Of a DNA stretch of 25,357 nt, positions 12,484 to 20,890 are shown in pieces; position 1 is the stretch's first letter; every line of letters begins with the position of its first letter. This DNA comes from a virus: positions 1 to 25,357 of IMG/VR virus record IMGVR_UViG_3300037488_002083, one strand, 5' to 3'. Position numbers and translations under genes: made by a program. The notes beneath the pieces are model-generated. The model searched no databases, was not told where the DNA came from, and saw nothing but the letters and a program-made list of their open reading frames with translations.

Positions 12484-14982
12484 ATGAGTATGACCCTGAC
12501 GAACGCTAAAATCTATGTTTCCCGCATTGTCGGGGGAGCATCCAATTCAAGCATTACTGACATGGCCGGTGAAGCGATTATGCGTGCCTACGAAGATTGG
12601 GAGGTCGCCGCTAACTGGTCATTTTTGCTGACCGACAACTCAAAGAGCACGACAGTTGCTAATGTTATTACTACGGCTAGCGCCGACCCAATCCCTACCC
12701 CCTCAGTAGGGGCATTCGATGGGATCAATGTTGGTGTAACGATGGTAGGGACAGGGATCAATACCACCGTCTCCGCAGTCACACGAGATGGGACCACTGG
12801 ACGTGTGACTTCGGTCACTCCAGCAGCTTCCGTTTCAGCGAATACGACTCCGGGTGTGACAGTGACCTTTGGTGGTTATATCCCCCTCCGAGCAGCGAGT
12901 TCTATCCCCTACCCAGAGTATTCTGCCCCAGTAAATTTTCGTACTCGGTATCATGCTAAATCAGAACTGATTGGGGTGACCTTTGATTACGTAGAACTCC
13001 GACTCTGGTATAAGCTGCACCCAACTACGGCCGTCCTTGGTCTTCCTACCCAGTATACAGTGAATTACGGAACCAAACAGTTGTATCTTTATCCACACCC
13101 TAACGCCGCTGCTCTTGGTGCTGGTTCACCTACACTTCTTCTTCAGTACTATCGTAGCTTTGATCGTACTGCCACCTCGATCGACATCCCGGATACCAAT
13201 CTCTATCGATTCCTCGATTACGCTCAGTGGCATCTACTCCAAAAGAAGAACCTCTCCGATTCCCGCCTCGCGCAGGTAGAGGCTACTGCTAAAGCCGGTC
13301 TAGCCGCAGCTGTCACAGAGGACGGAGAAGGGGCACAGGAGAACTCTCTCCCGCTCTACCCTCTCTCGATGGCGCTAGCAAAGCGGTACGTAGCTGCCAC
13401 AGGCGAGGGCGAATCAGACCCTCGAACCCTTGGGGTTGCAGGAGAAGCGATCCTGCGTGCGTACGAGGACTGGGAAGCGGCAACCAATTGGTCATTCCTA
13501 TTGACTAATACCTCGTATGGGTTCTCCGTCCCAAGTTGTCTAATTACTAGTGGTTCAACCACAATTGTCCCTCCTTTCGTGGGGGCGTTTGATGGAGTGA
13601 ATAAAGGAGTCTCAGTATCGTCTACCTCAACAAGTCCAGAGTTTGTTGCTGGGACAGTCGCTACAGTGATTAGAACTCCGAATGGACATATCACTGCGAT
13701 TACTATCTCAACTACTCCAAGTATCACCACTACGGTCCTTGGAGCGACTCTTGTCTTTGGTGCAAGTACGGCCGCTGGAACTTCTAATATCCCATTGGCC
13801 GCCACTGTTGGAGAGTATAGTGCTCCGGCGAATTTTCGTACCGCCTATCACGCAAAATTAACCGCGAGTTCTTCTGTCCTTGATTACGTTGAATCACGAA
13901 TCTGGTATAAAGTTCATTCGGGTGCTATGACTGCTACTACGGCACCTCTCAGATATACAGTTAACTACGGAACTAAGGCACTTAATATTTATCCAATTCC
14001 TACGACCATCACAGCAGCCGATACTATTTTTCTTCAGTATTATCGGACCTTCGATAAGAGTGCTTCTAATATCGATATCTCTGAACGAAACCTTTACCGC
14101 TTTCTTGATTACGCTCGCCTCCTCTTTATTAAACGGATGGACTCTACTGGAGCAAACGCGGACGCGATCTCAAAAGCCGCCCAAGAGATCCTCTCCACTG
14201 CGGTCGCTGAAGACGCGGAAGTCTCACAGGAGAACTCATTCCAGACTGGCCCTATGTCCACAATGATGGCGAAACGGTACGTGGCCAGCATTGTAGGGGG
14301 CGAAGCGGATCCTAAGATCCTAGGACAGGCCGGTGAAGCGATCCTTCGTACTTATCAAGATTGGCAGGCAGCTAAGTTCTGGAATTTCCTCCTGATCGAA
14401 ACCTCCTCTTCTGCAACCACAGGGGTAGCAGACGACTTAGATTTTACTGCCGGAACTAATGAGCATGCGGCCCCAGCAGATTTTAATGCCGCATACACGG
14501 CCCGTCTTACCGGGACGAATACGACTGAACTAACTTACATTGATAAACGCTATTGGGATAAAAATACCTCAGATCAGACCATCCGAGGGATCCCTCGGAT
14601 GTATACTACTTCGATTTCTCATCTCTCAACCACTCTCGCCTCGACGACAAATATTAGAATTTTTCCTACCCCTAACGCTACCTATACTGTTCGACTTCGT
14701 TACTACCGCCAGTTCAACGTTGCCGCTGCTAATATCGACGTGCCTAATGAGTATCTCTATAAGTTCCTCGACTACGCGAGGGCGATCTTACTTGAGGCAG
14801 TCCGAGCGGTGAAGGATCCTTCTGCTTACTTAGCAATGACCAAGGCGTCCTTTGATGACGCCCGTCAGAACGATGAGCAGCCGGACGATGATGATGATGG
14901 CGGTTCCTGTCTTAGATCCCCCTACGAACAATATGGTTATCGTGGTCCGATCGTAGGCGATGGGATCTTCGACAATCTTTAG
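12484..14982 (+). CDS. Head-tail adaptor-type protein with its domain present three times
   Basis: 832 aa, ATG 12484, AAGAGGT upstream. Three homologous domains follow each other, aligned on the Ala-Lys at residues 8-9 (NAKIYVSR), 299-300 (AKRYVAAT) and 596-597 (AKRYVASI). Each has a GEAI(M/L)R(A/T)Y(E/Q)DW helix, a (S/N)FLL strand, a (S/H)APA/V(N/D)F segment, a tyrosine-rich (L/F/R)(Q/R)YYR strand and a (Y)(R/K)FLDYA helix. Domains 1 and 2 contain an extra beta segment (about 58-130 and 350-426, with VGAFDG) missing in domain 3. A single domain of this type is normal for the portal-bound adaptor or stopper ring of podoviruses. The C-terminus is acidic (DDDDD). Domain 3 is the most diverged. 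The next gene is the nozzle-like protein, which fits the role. Confidence 0.8.
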   Translation: MSMTLTNAKIYVSRIVGGASNSSITDMAGEAIMRAYEDWEVAANWSFLLTDNSKSTTVANVITTASADPIPTPSVGAFDGINVGVTMVGTGINTTVSAVTRDGTTGRVTSVTPAASVSANTTPGVTVTFGGYIPLRAASSIPYPEYSAPVNFRTRYHAKSELIGVTFDYVELRLWYKLHPTTAVLGLPTQYTVNYGTKQLYLYPHPNAAALGAGSPTLLLQYYRSFDRTATSIDIPDTNLYRFLDYAQWHLLQKKNLSDSRLAQVEATAKAGLAAAVTEDGEGAQENSLPLYPLSMALAKRYVAATGEGESDPRTLGVAGEAILRAYEDWEAATNWSFLLTNTSYGFSVPSCLITSGSTTIVPPFVGAFDGVNKGVSVSSTSTSPEFVAGTVATVIRTPNGHITAITISTTPSITTTVLGATLVFGASTAAGTSNIPLAATVGEYSAPANFRTAYHAKLTASSSVLDYVESRIWYKVHSGAMTATTAPLRYTVNYGTKALNIYPIPTTITAADTIFLQYYRTFDKSASNIDISERNLYRFLDYARLLFIKRMDSTGANADAISKAAQEILSTAVAEDAEVSQENSFQTGPMSTMMAKRYVASIVGGEADPKILGQAGEAILRTYQDWQAAKFWNFLLIETSSSATTGVADDLDFTAGTNEHAAPADFNAAYTARLTGTNTTELTYIDKRYWDKNTSDQTIRGIPRMYTTSISHLSTTLASTTNIRIFPTPNATYTVRLRYYRQFNVAAANIDVPNEYLYKFLDYARAILLEAVRAVKDPSAYLAMTKASFDDARQNDEQPDDDDDGGSCLRSPYEQYGYRGPIVGDGIFDNL

Positions 14983-14991
14983 AGGTACTGC

Positions 14992-17900
14992 ATGCTAACT
15001 CCTATCACTGAACTATTCAATGGCGGACTTGTCACCTCTAGGCACCCAGCCTTCCTTGCCCCCGGTGAGTTAGCTTGCACGGACGACTGTGTCTACCGGG
15101 AGAACGACCCCTCAATCTGGAGGGCTCCGGGACGAGTTCAGTACACCTCAGCGGCACAGGGCGAGAAGATCAAGGGACTTGCATATTTGTCATACGACAA
15201 AATCTATGCGGACCGGCTGCTTCTTTCTAGCGGGTCATCTCTTTACTCTGCTCCCACGACAGACGTTACTACCAGAGCGATGCTTGCTTACGGAGCAGGG
15301 AGCACAGTCACTCCTTCGGTCATCCTCGGGCAGTCCTCTCGCTACTGCTATGCTGCTTCTAGCACGACGATCAAAGCACAAATTCGGGCGACCCCCTGCG
15401 CTCTTTCTTCCGGTGGAGTCCTCACCGCAACAGGGTCAGGACAGAGCACTTTCGTCGGCGTGCAGGTAGGAGACGTTGTCACAGGGATCGCGGGAGTGAC
15501 GGATGCCGTAGTCACCGTTGTCACTTCTTATCTTTCACTGACGATCACAGGAACAGGGATCGCAGCGAAGACGAGCCAGACCTGCCTATTCACTCCTCCA
15601 GTCCTTCCTTTTACAGTTGCGAGCGTCGGCTTGCCCTTGATTCTTTTTCTGAATGGAATTCAGATTCCTAAGTCTTTCAATATCATCGGCTACGCTGATC
15701 AGGCAGGTTCAAGCGGAACGTACTTGACAGCTACTTTTTATCCAGCACTGAGTGCTGCTGAAGTGACAGCTTTAGGGGCAGGATCGACATACCCGTCGCT
15801 TACTTACGTAGTAAGAGGTGGATCGTCCAATCCGCTCACGGACACCGGCAGTGAAGTTCTCGATTGTCTTCAGTACGGATCATCCCGCCACTACCTCTGG
15901 AATGGCCACGACCCTCTCCAAGCGTTGGAATGGAGAACACGAACGAGCATCCCATCTGACCCAACGAGTCTCCCTCCGGTTTTAACCCTCAGGCCAGCAG
16001 GGATGAAGCCTGTGACAGCCTCTTTCAAGGTTGTCCTCGCTGACAATGGAACAGTCGGGTGGAACACAGATAGAGGTCCCGGGAGTTACTGGTTCTTGGT
16101 GACAGAAATCTACTCACCACTCTCTTCTGTTGAAGAGGCTGAGAGAGACCCTATCCTTAAGAACAGTGTCCGTGAGTCGATTTATTTAGGGGTTGATCCT
16201 ACCGCGAAAGACGTTCAAGGATCGAAAGGACTCCCACTGGTCTGTGCATTAGCTGATTGCTCCGACCAGAGTTTCACTATTCACTTTCCTTCGGCTGATA
16301 ACTACACAACGATGAAAGTGGCGAATGATGGGGTAGATGGCTATCTCGCGACCCATTGGGGTGTGTACATCTCTGGACCTTACGCAGAAAGACCCAGTCT
16401 AGCAACGATGCGTAGATGTGCTACCGTCCCGATCGACGCTACTCGGCCGACAGTCGGTCTCTCAGACGTGATCACATCACAAGGAGATTTTTATCCATCT
16501 GTAGTCGCTGCCGCACCCGGGGGATACCCTTCTTTCCAGAATTCTGCCGCATTTGTCTCACTATGCGATAGTAACTACGCAACCTCTGGGATAGCGCACG
16601 AAGGAATGCAGACTGGAGCAAATACTCTTTCCATTTTCAAAAACTCAGGCGGCGCCAGCCCCTCGGTCGCTGCCCCATACGATGGGTCAGTCTATGGTAT
16701 CGAAGTTAGGATACGAGCATATGCTGATCCTAGTAGAGGAGCAGGCCCTTCTACTGGGATAATGTTCTACCTGTACTCAACAACTGCCCCTGCAGTCTAC
16801 ACCGGACAGATCAATGGCATCGTCACAATGAAAAATGCGTACTACCAGACTTTCGGTGGTCCGGCTGATCGTCTTGGTGTCCCTTGGACTCCTGCACATA
16901 TCCCAACCCTTAAGATCGACCTGTACCATACGAACACAGGAGGCGAACAGCACCTCTTCATTGATTCTGTCAGCCTTAGAATCTACTATCAATCAAAAAG
17001 TGTTAATTTCGATGGTCCTGCGTATCGAGTAGTGACTTTTCAAGATCAGATCGGGACGACAGTCTCTGAGCCGGCTCGGAATCTTCCTCCAGCATGCTCT
17101 ACTGGAGATTTTTTCCAAGGCTCGCTCGTTCTGAATGACCTCTCTGACCCTACGCGCATCTGTTATTCACTGCCGGGTGAGCCTGAGTCCTTTCCGAAGC
17201 CTTACTTCTTGGCCTTCAACTCTAGGAAGAAAGACGAGGTCACTTTCATCCGTACGATCGGCCCTAATCTGGTCGTCGGACTCAAGAATGGGATCAAGCG
17301 GGTGAACTGGCTCCCTCGGGAGACTGACACCGACATGAATTCGAACGAAGCCGCGCACGAAGACATCGTCATCGATCACGGTATCCCGGGGCCGAACGCC
17401 GCGACGAGATTCGACCTCCCGGGCGTCGGGATTGTCCTAGCGTACACTTCTACCGTCGGCTGCTTCATTACAAATGGCATCTGGACCCGCCCGATCAACC
17501 TTGATCTGAAGTGGGACTCTTTGGTGAAAATCTCTGCCCTGCCTACCTGTGTGATGAAGGCATACCCGAAAGAAAAATGGATCGCCTTCTACTACTGTCC
17601 GGCAGGTGCTACACACAACAGCAACACCAGAGTGCTCTACTTCTGCTACCAGAGTGACAAGATCAAGACGGGGGGTCTCCTCCCGGCGGTCGGCCCGGTG
17701 CTCGCTTCTGGCCGTTCCGTCACCGAGGGCACGGTTAACGGTACCTCCTGTCTGTTCACCGGGCATGAGCACGACGGACTGGTTTACCTAGAGGACACGG
17801 GTACAGTCATCCCTGCTCAGTACCAAGTCATCATGTCGGATCAGGAGACTACCCACGGGAACGGGAAAACAGGGACGTCTGGCACTGATGTGACGATCAA

Positions 17901-18477
17901 TCCATTGATCCGGACAAGACGGTTGTATCCGTCTGGCATCGAAAACTACGCGAGGGAGGAGCGCATTCTGCTCCTCTACGAACCGTATGGTACAGCGATT
18001 ACGATCAGCGGAATCTCAACTACTTTAGGCAGTGCGGTGATCAGCGTCCTCAATGCGAATGTTGCCAGTATCCTCCTCGGGACAACCGTGACAGGGACAG
18101 GAATCGATCCGGGTGTGATCGTACTCTCGAAGGGTACTCCCGGCGGGACAGTAACGCCGGTCACTCTTTCAAGAGCCTCGAACACCACCTCTACTTCTGT
18201 CGCACTCTCGTTTGACACCGGAACCCTCGGGATCACGGTACGGGGGACCGGTATCGGTGAAGCAGTAGTAGGGTGCGACACTCAGTACGCTTCTACCCTT
18301 CTGAGTGACCTACTCCGTGTGCATAACGACAACAGTCGACAGGGGCTGGAGATTCAATTCGAGAAGGTCCCTCTCACGTTCGATAGTAACCACCTGACGA
18401 CTACTTCGGCTGATCTAGGCGTGAATATGCGTCTTCATCAGTTCACCGTCCTCGTCAGCAACGAGGGGCTTGACTAA
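14992..18477 (+). CDS. Tail nozzle-like protein with inserted beta modules
   Basis: 1161 aa, ATG 14992 with AGAGGT upstream. The N-terminus (FNGGLVTSRHPAFLAPGEL, then RAPGRVQYTSA) is the opening of nozzle / tail-tube B proteins of short-tailed phages, and residues about 720-860 (CYSLPGEPESF; LVVGLKNGIKRVN; IDHGIPGPNAATRFDLPGVGIVLAY) look like their propeller-like core. At 1161 aa it is much longer than usual. Inserts: a GTGI-type beta module (about 142-200), a jelly-roll-like region (about 498-668, with YYQTFGGPADRLGVPWTP and VSLRIYYQ) of the sort often used to bind carbohydrate, and two more GTGI modules near the C-terminus (about 1001-1100). It forms the tail tip below the adaptor. Direct evidence is patterns plus synteny. 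Confidence 0.75.
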   Translation: MLTPITELFNGGLVTSRHPAFLAPGELACTDDCVYRENDPSIWRAPGRVQYTSAAQGEKIKGLAYLSYDKIYADRLLLSSGSSLYSAPTTDVTTRAMLAYGAGSTVTPSVILGQSSRYCYAASSTTIKAQIRATPCALSSGGVLTATGSGQSTFVGVQVGDVVTGIAGVTDAVVTVVTSYLSLTITGTGIAAKTSQTCLFTPPVLPFTVASVGLPLILFLNGIQIPKSFNIIGYADQAGSSGTYLTATFYPALSAAEVTALGAGSTYPSLTYVVRGGSSNPLTDTGSEVLDCLQYGSSRHYLWNGHDPLQALEWRTRTSIPSDPTSLPPVLTLRPAGMKPVTASFKVVLADNGTVGWNTDRGPGSYWFLVTEIYSPLSSVEEAERDPILKNSVRESIYLGVDPTAKDVQGSKGLPLVCALADCSDQSFTIHFPSADNYTTMKVANDGVDGYLATHWGVYISGPYAERPSLATMRRCATVPIDATRPTVGLSDVITSQGDFYPSVVAAAPGGYPSFQNSAAFVSLCDSNYATSGIAHEGMQTGANTLSIFKNSGGASPSVAAPYDGSVYGIEVRIRAYADPSRGAGPSTGIMFYLYSTTAPAVYTGQINGIVTMKNAYYQTFGGPADRLGVPWTPAHIPTLKIDLYHTNTGGEQHLFIDSVSLRIYYQSKSVNFDGPAYRVVTFQDQIGTTVSEPARNLPPACSTGDFFQGSLVLNDLSDPTRICYSLPGEPESFPKPYFLAFNSRKKDEVTFIRTIGPNLVVGLKNGIKRVNWLPRETDTDMNSNEAAHEDIVIDHGIPGPNAATRFDLPGVGIVLAYTSTVGCFITNGIWTRPINLDLKWDSLVKISALPTCVMKAYPKEKWIAFYYCPAGATHNSNTRVLYFCYQSDKIKTGGLLPAVGPVLASGRSVTEGTVNGTSCLFTGHEHDGLVYLEDTGTVIPAQYQVIMSDQETTHGNGKTGTSGTDVTINPLIRTRRLYPSGIENYAREERILLLYEPYGTAITISGISTTLGSAVISVLNANVASILLGTTVTGTGIDPGVIVLSKGTPGGTVTPVTLSRASNTTSTSVALSFDTGTLGITVRGTGIGEAVVGCDTQYASTLLSDLLRVHNDNSRQGLEIQFEKVPLTFDSNHLTTTSADLGVNMRLHQFTVLVSNEGLD

Positions 18478-18486
18478 GAGGTACCT

Positions 18487-18831
18487 ATGGCAAAAAGATT
18501 CTCAGCGGGACAAATCCCAAAAGACATTCCTACTTGGCAGTATGAAGCCTTTCGAACTATCGGAGAATTACTTAACCGCCAAGGGAAGGGTATGTCGGCG
18601 ATCGCTCGGGGGGAAAACCCTTTAGATGGGGGAGACCTAGTTAATCTAAACGATTATTTCTACTTACCCGGTAGGAATAGTGGACAGTTAGGACATGGTG
18701 ACACACGAGCGGGAGGACTTTTAACTTTTAGTTCGACTAGAAGTCTCACTAAAGGATATATCTACCTTGGTGCAGACCATGTTTGCATCTACGATGAGAC
18801 CAATGGTTGTCTCGGGATAGGGTTAGGTTAA
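18487..18831 (+). CDS. Miniature fibre-type protein
   Basis: 114 aa, ATG 18487, AGAGGT upstream. The N-terminal half is helical (TWQYEAFRTIGELLNRQGKG), and the C-terminal half matches the frequent phage-fibre segment 'G(D/G)T..(A/S)GGxLTxxSTxxxTKGxIxLGxxxxxxxDExNxxLGIG' (here HGDTRAGGLLTFSSTRSLTKGYIYLGAD...YDETNGCLGIGLG). In other phages this segment is the first unit of a long fibre. Here the protein stops right after it, and the double-propeller gene begins 1 nt later. It may be a small hub or attachment adaptor. It is not obviously a truncated pseudogene because its stop and coupling are clean. Confidence 0.65.
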   Translation: MAKRFSAGQIPKDIPTWQYEAFRTIGELLNRQGKGMSAIARGENPLDGGDLVNLNDYFYLPGRNSGQLGHGDTRAGGLLTFSSTRSLTKGYIYLGADHVCIYDETNGCLGIGLG

Positions 18832-18832
18832 T

Positions 18833-20890
18833 ATGGCACTGCCACAAGCAAGAATCCATACGAAAGGAACGGCAGCCGGCGAAGCTGCCATCTTTCAAGC
18901 AGGCGGTGGGGTTGTCCAATCGCTACCGGCCGCGAGACTACATACGAAGGCGAGAGCGGCAACTATAGGGAGAAGCGGTATTTACGTGGTAGGAACCTTC
19001 CTTTCTCAGGTTGATCGCGCCAGAAAAGTAGCTCTCTCTCCCGGTGGGGACTATATCTACGTACAAGAAGGCCCGTACGTAAACAAGTACAATCTGACCG
19101 GGGACTCTTACACTCGGTTTGGAACAGGTTGGTCAGGCCTCCCCATCCTTCCCGGAGCCCTTATATCTCCGAGTTTTATAGATACAAATCAGGATGGGCG
19201 CTTGGTGGTGTTTGATACATACAGAACCGCACACCGTATCAGTGTGTTTAGCCCAGATGGGACCTTTCTCAATCGGTTTGGTTACTTCCAAGACCCCACG
19301 CATCCGCTTGAGAACATTGGAAGGATAGGGATGTGCGTGAACAACAATATTGTGTACGTGTCTAGTGGATATAATGCAATAAGGGTTTTTAGTATAGACG
19401 CCTATAATATCCTGACCAACTATTACCGAGTACAGGGTTGGTTGTATGATATAATAATACCCTACCCCGCTGAACTGTGTTGGCACGGGGGATACCTTTT
19501 CGCCGCATGGCAGCAGGTAGTTTCTGGCAGTATGGTGAGTTACATCTCTAAGCTCAACCCCACCACCGGAGAAAGACTGCTTACGATTGAGATGTCATAC
19601 AACGACCCCCAGTTTAATGGGTTCGGTTTTACAGTAGACGTGGAAGGGAATATATGGGTATCTGACGGGGGCCGCATTCGGGTTTTCGATGGCGTATCTG
19701 GTGTGTTGCTTACTACGTATCCATCGAATGGAATACCCAACCTTATCATCAACGACCCTACTGGTCTTGATTCCCAAAGCGACGGACTGATAGTGGTTGG
19801 GGATCTTAAGGTGGGAAGGGTAACCCTGCTCCGGTTTGGAGAGACGGTTCCACCATGCGAGGCTGCCATCTTCCAAGAAGGGGGTGGGACGGCTCCAGTG
19901 ACGCCCCACGCGAGGGTTCATACGCGAGGAATCGCTGCTCCCCCGAGAGGCGAACTGCGACTTCTTACTCAATTTTTGGCAACTCCTCCTGCTACGGCGG
20001 TCATCTGTTCCGCCGTCTCTCCAGATGGAGAAACGATTTATACAATAGAGACTACAGCTGCTCCAAGAGTAAATAAATATATCTGGAACGGTACTGCGTA
20101 TGTTTATAGTCTTTCTTTTGGAACAAATATCACTGACAACACGTTTGTTACAGGTAATTTGTTTCAACCGTGGATGGTGCAAGTTAGTCCTACTGGTAAT
20201 GTTTTCGTGTATAATAGCTGGCCGGGGACTACTTACGGCGGGACTTATAGATTTATAAATATCTTCAATTCTTCAGGCACTCCAGTACTTTCATTTGGAG
20301 TATATGGAGCAGGAAATGCTCCATTCGCTGGGGCAGATTTGACTCATAGTACATCCGCTGATATTCTTGTTACTAGTACGGTTTGTTATGTTACCGCTGG
20401 ATATAATTATATCTATAAGTTTGATCCACTAACAGGGGAGTTTATCACTAAAGTAACTTTAGCACGCGCAGGAAAACTAGCAACGGACGGACAGTACATC
20501 TACGCCCTCCATTCTATCACCACACCGCCTACTGAATACATGTCACAACTGAATCCATCTTCTCTGGATATTATACAAACATGTACTTACGTAAACGATA
20601 CTCCTTCACAGTACGGTGTAGGATTTGACTGTGCTACGGATGGACATATGTATCTTGGAATGGCTGCTTCTTTTAGAAAGTACGAGATAAGTCCAGTATT
20701 TGGTACACTAATTCATACTTATGGACCGGGGGACCCGGTTGGTTTCGTGGGGTCTGACAATCAGTCTATCTCTACAAATGCAGAAGGACTGATGGTTTTG
20801 AGCAGTTACGCAGGGGGCAGAGTATCTGTCCTTTCACTCGATGATCCGGTCCCTGCTGTCGAGGCCGCCATCTTTCAGGCAGGAGGGTAA
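18833..20890 (+). CDS. Double beta-propeller virion protein with repeated flanking cassette motifs
   Basis: 685 aa from ATG 18833, one base after the previous stop. Two NHL/YWTD-like propeller domains (about 45-340 and 372-674) share blade repeats such as (L/V)SP(G/D)G(D/E)xIY, VNKY, YVxxGYNxI and DxxGNIWVSDG. Each is flanked on the left by ARxHTKxxAA and on the right by EAAIFQxGG. At the N-terminus the same two motifs occur with nothing but one Gly between them (6-25). EAAIFQ copies begin at residues 17, 343 and 677. Propellers of this kind serve as protein- or sugar-binding platforms in receptor-recognition proteins. Location between nozzle and fibre genes supports a host-binding role. The final GCAGGAGGG codons also form the SD of the next gene. 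No enzymatic motif was found. Confidence 0.75.
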   Translation: MALPQARIHTKGTAAGEAAIFQAGGGVVQSLPAARLHTKARAATIGRSGIYVVGTFLSQVDRARKVALSPGGDYIYVQEGPYVNKYNLTGDSYTRFGTGWSGLPILPGALISPSFIDTNQDGRLVVFDTYRTAHRISVFSPDGTFLNRFGYFQDPTHPLENIGRIGMCVNNNIVYVSSGYNAIRVFSIDAYNILTNYYRVQGWLYDIIIPYPAELCWHGGYLFAAWQQVVSGSMVSYISKLNPTTGERLLTIEMSYNDPQFNGFGFTVDVEGNIWVSDGGRIRVFDGVSGVLLTTYPSNGIPNLIINDPTGLDSQSDGLIVVGDLKVGRVTLLRFGETVPPCEAAIFQEGGGTAPVTPHARVHTRGIAAPPRGELRLLTQFLATPPATAVICSAVSPDGETIYTIETTAAPRVNKYIWNGTAYVYSLSFGTNITDNTFVTGNLFQPWMVQVSPTGNVFVYNSWPGTTYGGTYRFINIFNSSGTPVLSFGVYGAGNAPFAGADLTHSTSADILVTSTVCYVTAGYNYIYKFDPLTGEFITKVTLARAGKLATDGQYIYALHSITTPPTEYMSQLNPSSLDIIQTCTYVNDTPSQYGVGFDCATDGHMYLGMAASFRKYEISPVFGTLIHTYGPGDPVGFVGSDNQSISTNAEGLMVLSSYAGGRVSVLSLDDPVPAVEAAIFQAGG
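18881..20890 (+). repeat. Three dispersed 30-nt direct repeats encoding E-A-A-I-F-Q-x-G-G
   Basis: Related sequences GA(A/G)GC(T/C)GCCATCTT(T/C)CA(A/G) start at 18881, 19859 and 20861 (978 and 1002 nt apart), bounding the two propeller domains. They differ at a few synonymous sites, so the duplication is older than the 60-bp repeat. Confidence 0.85.
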
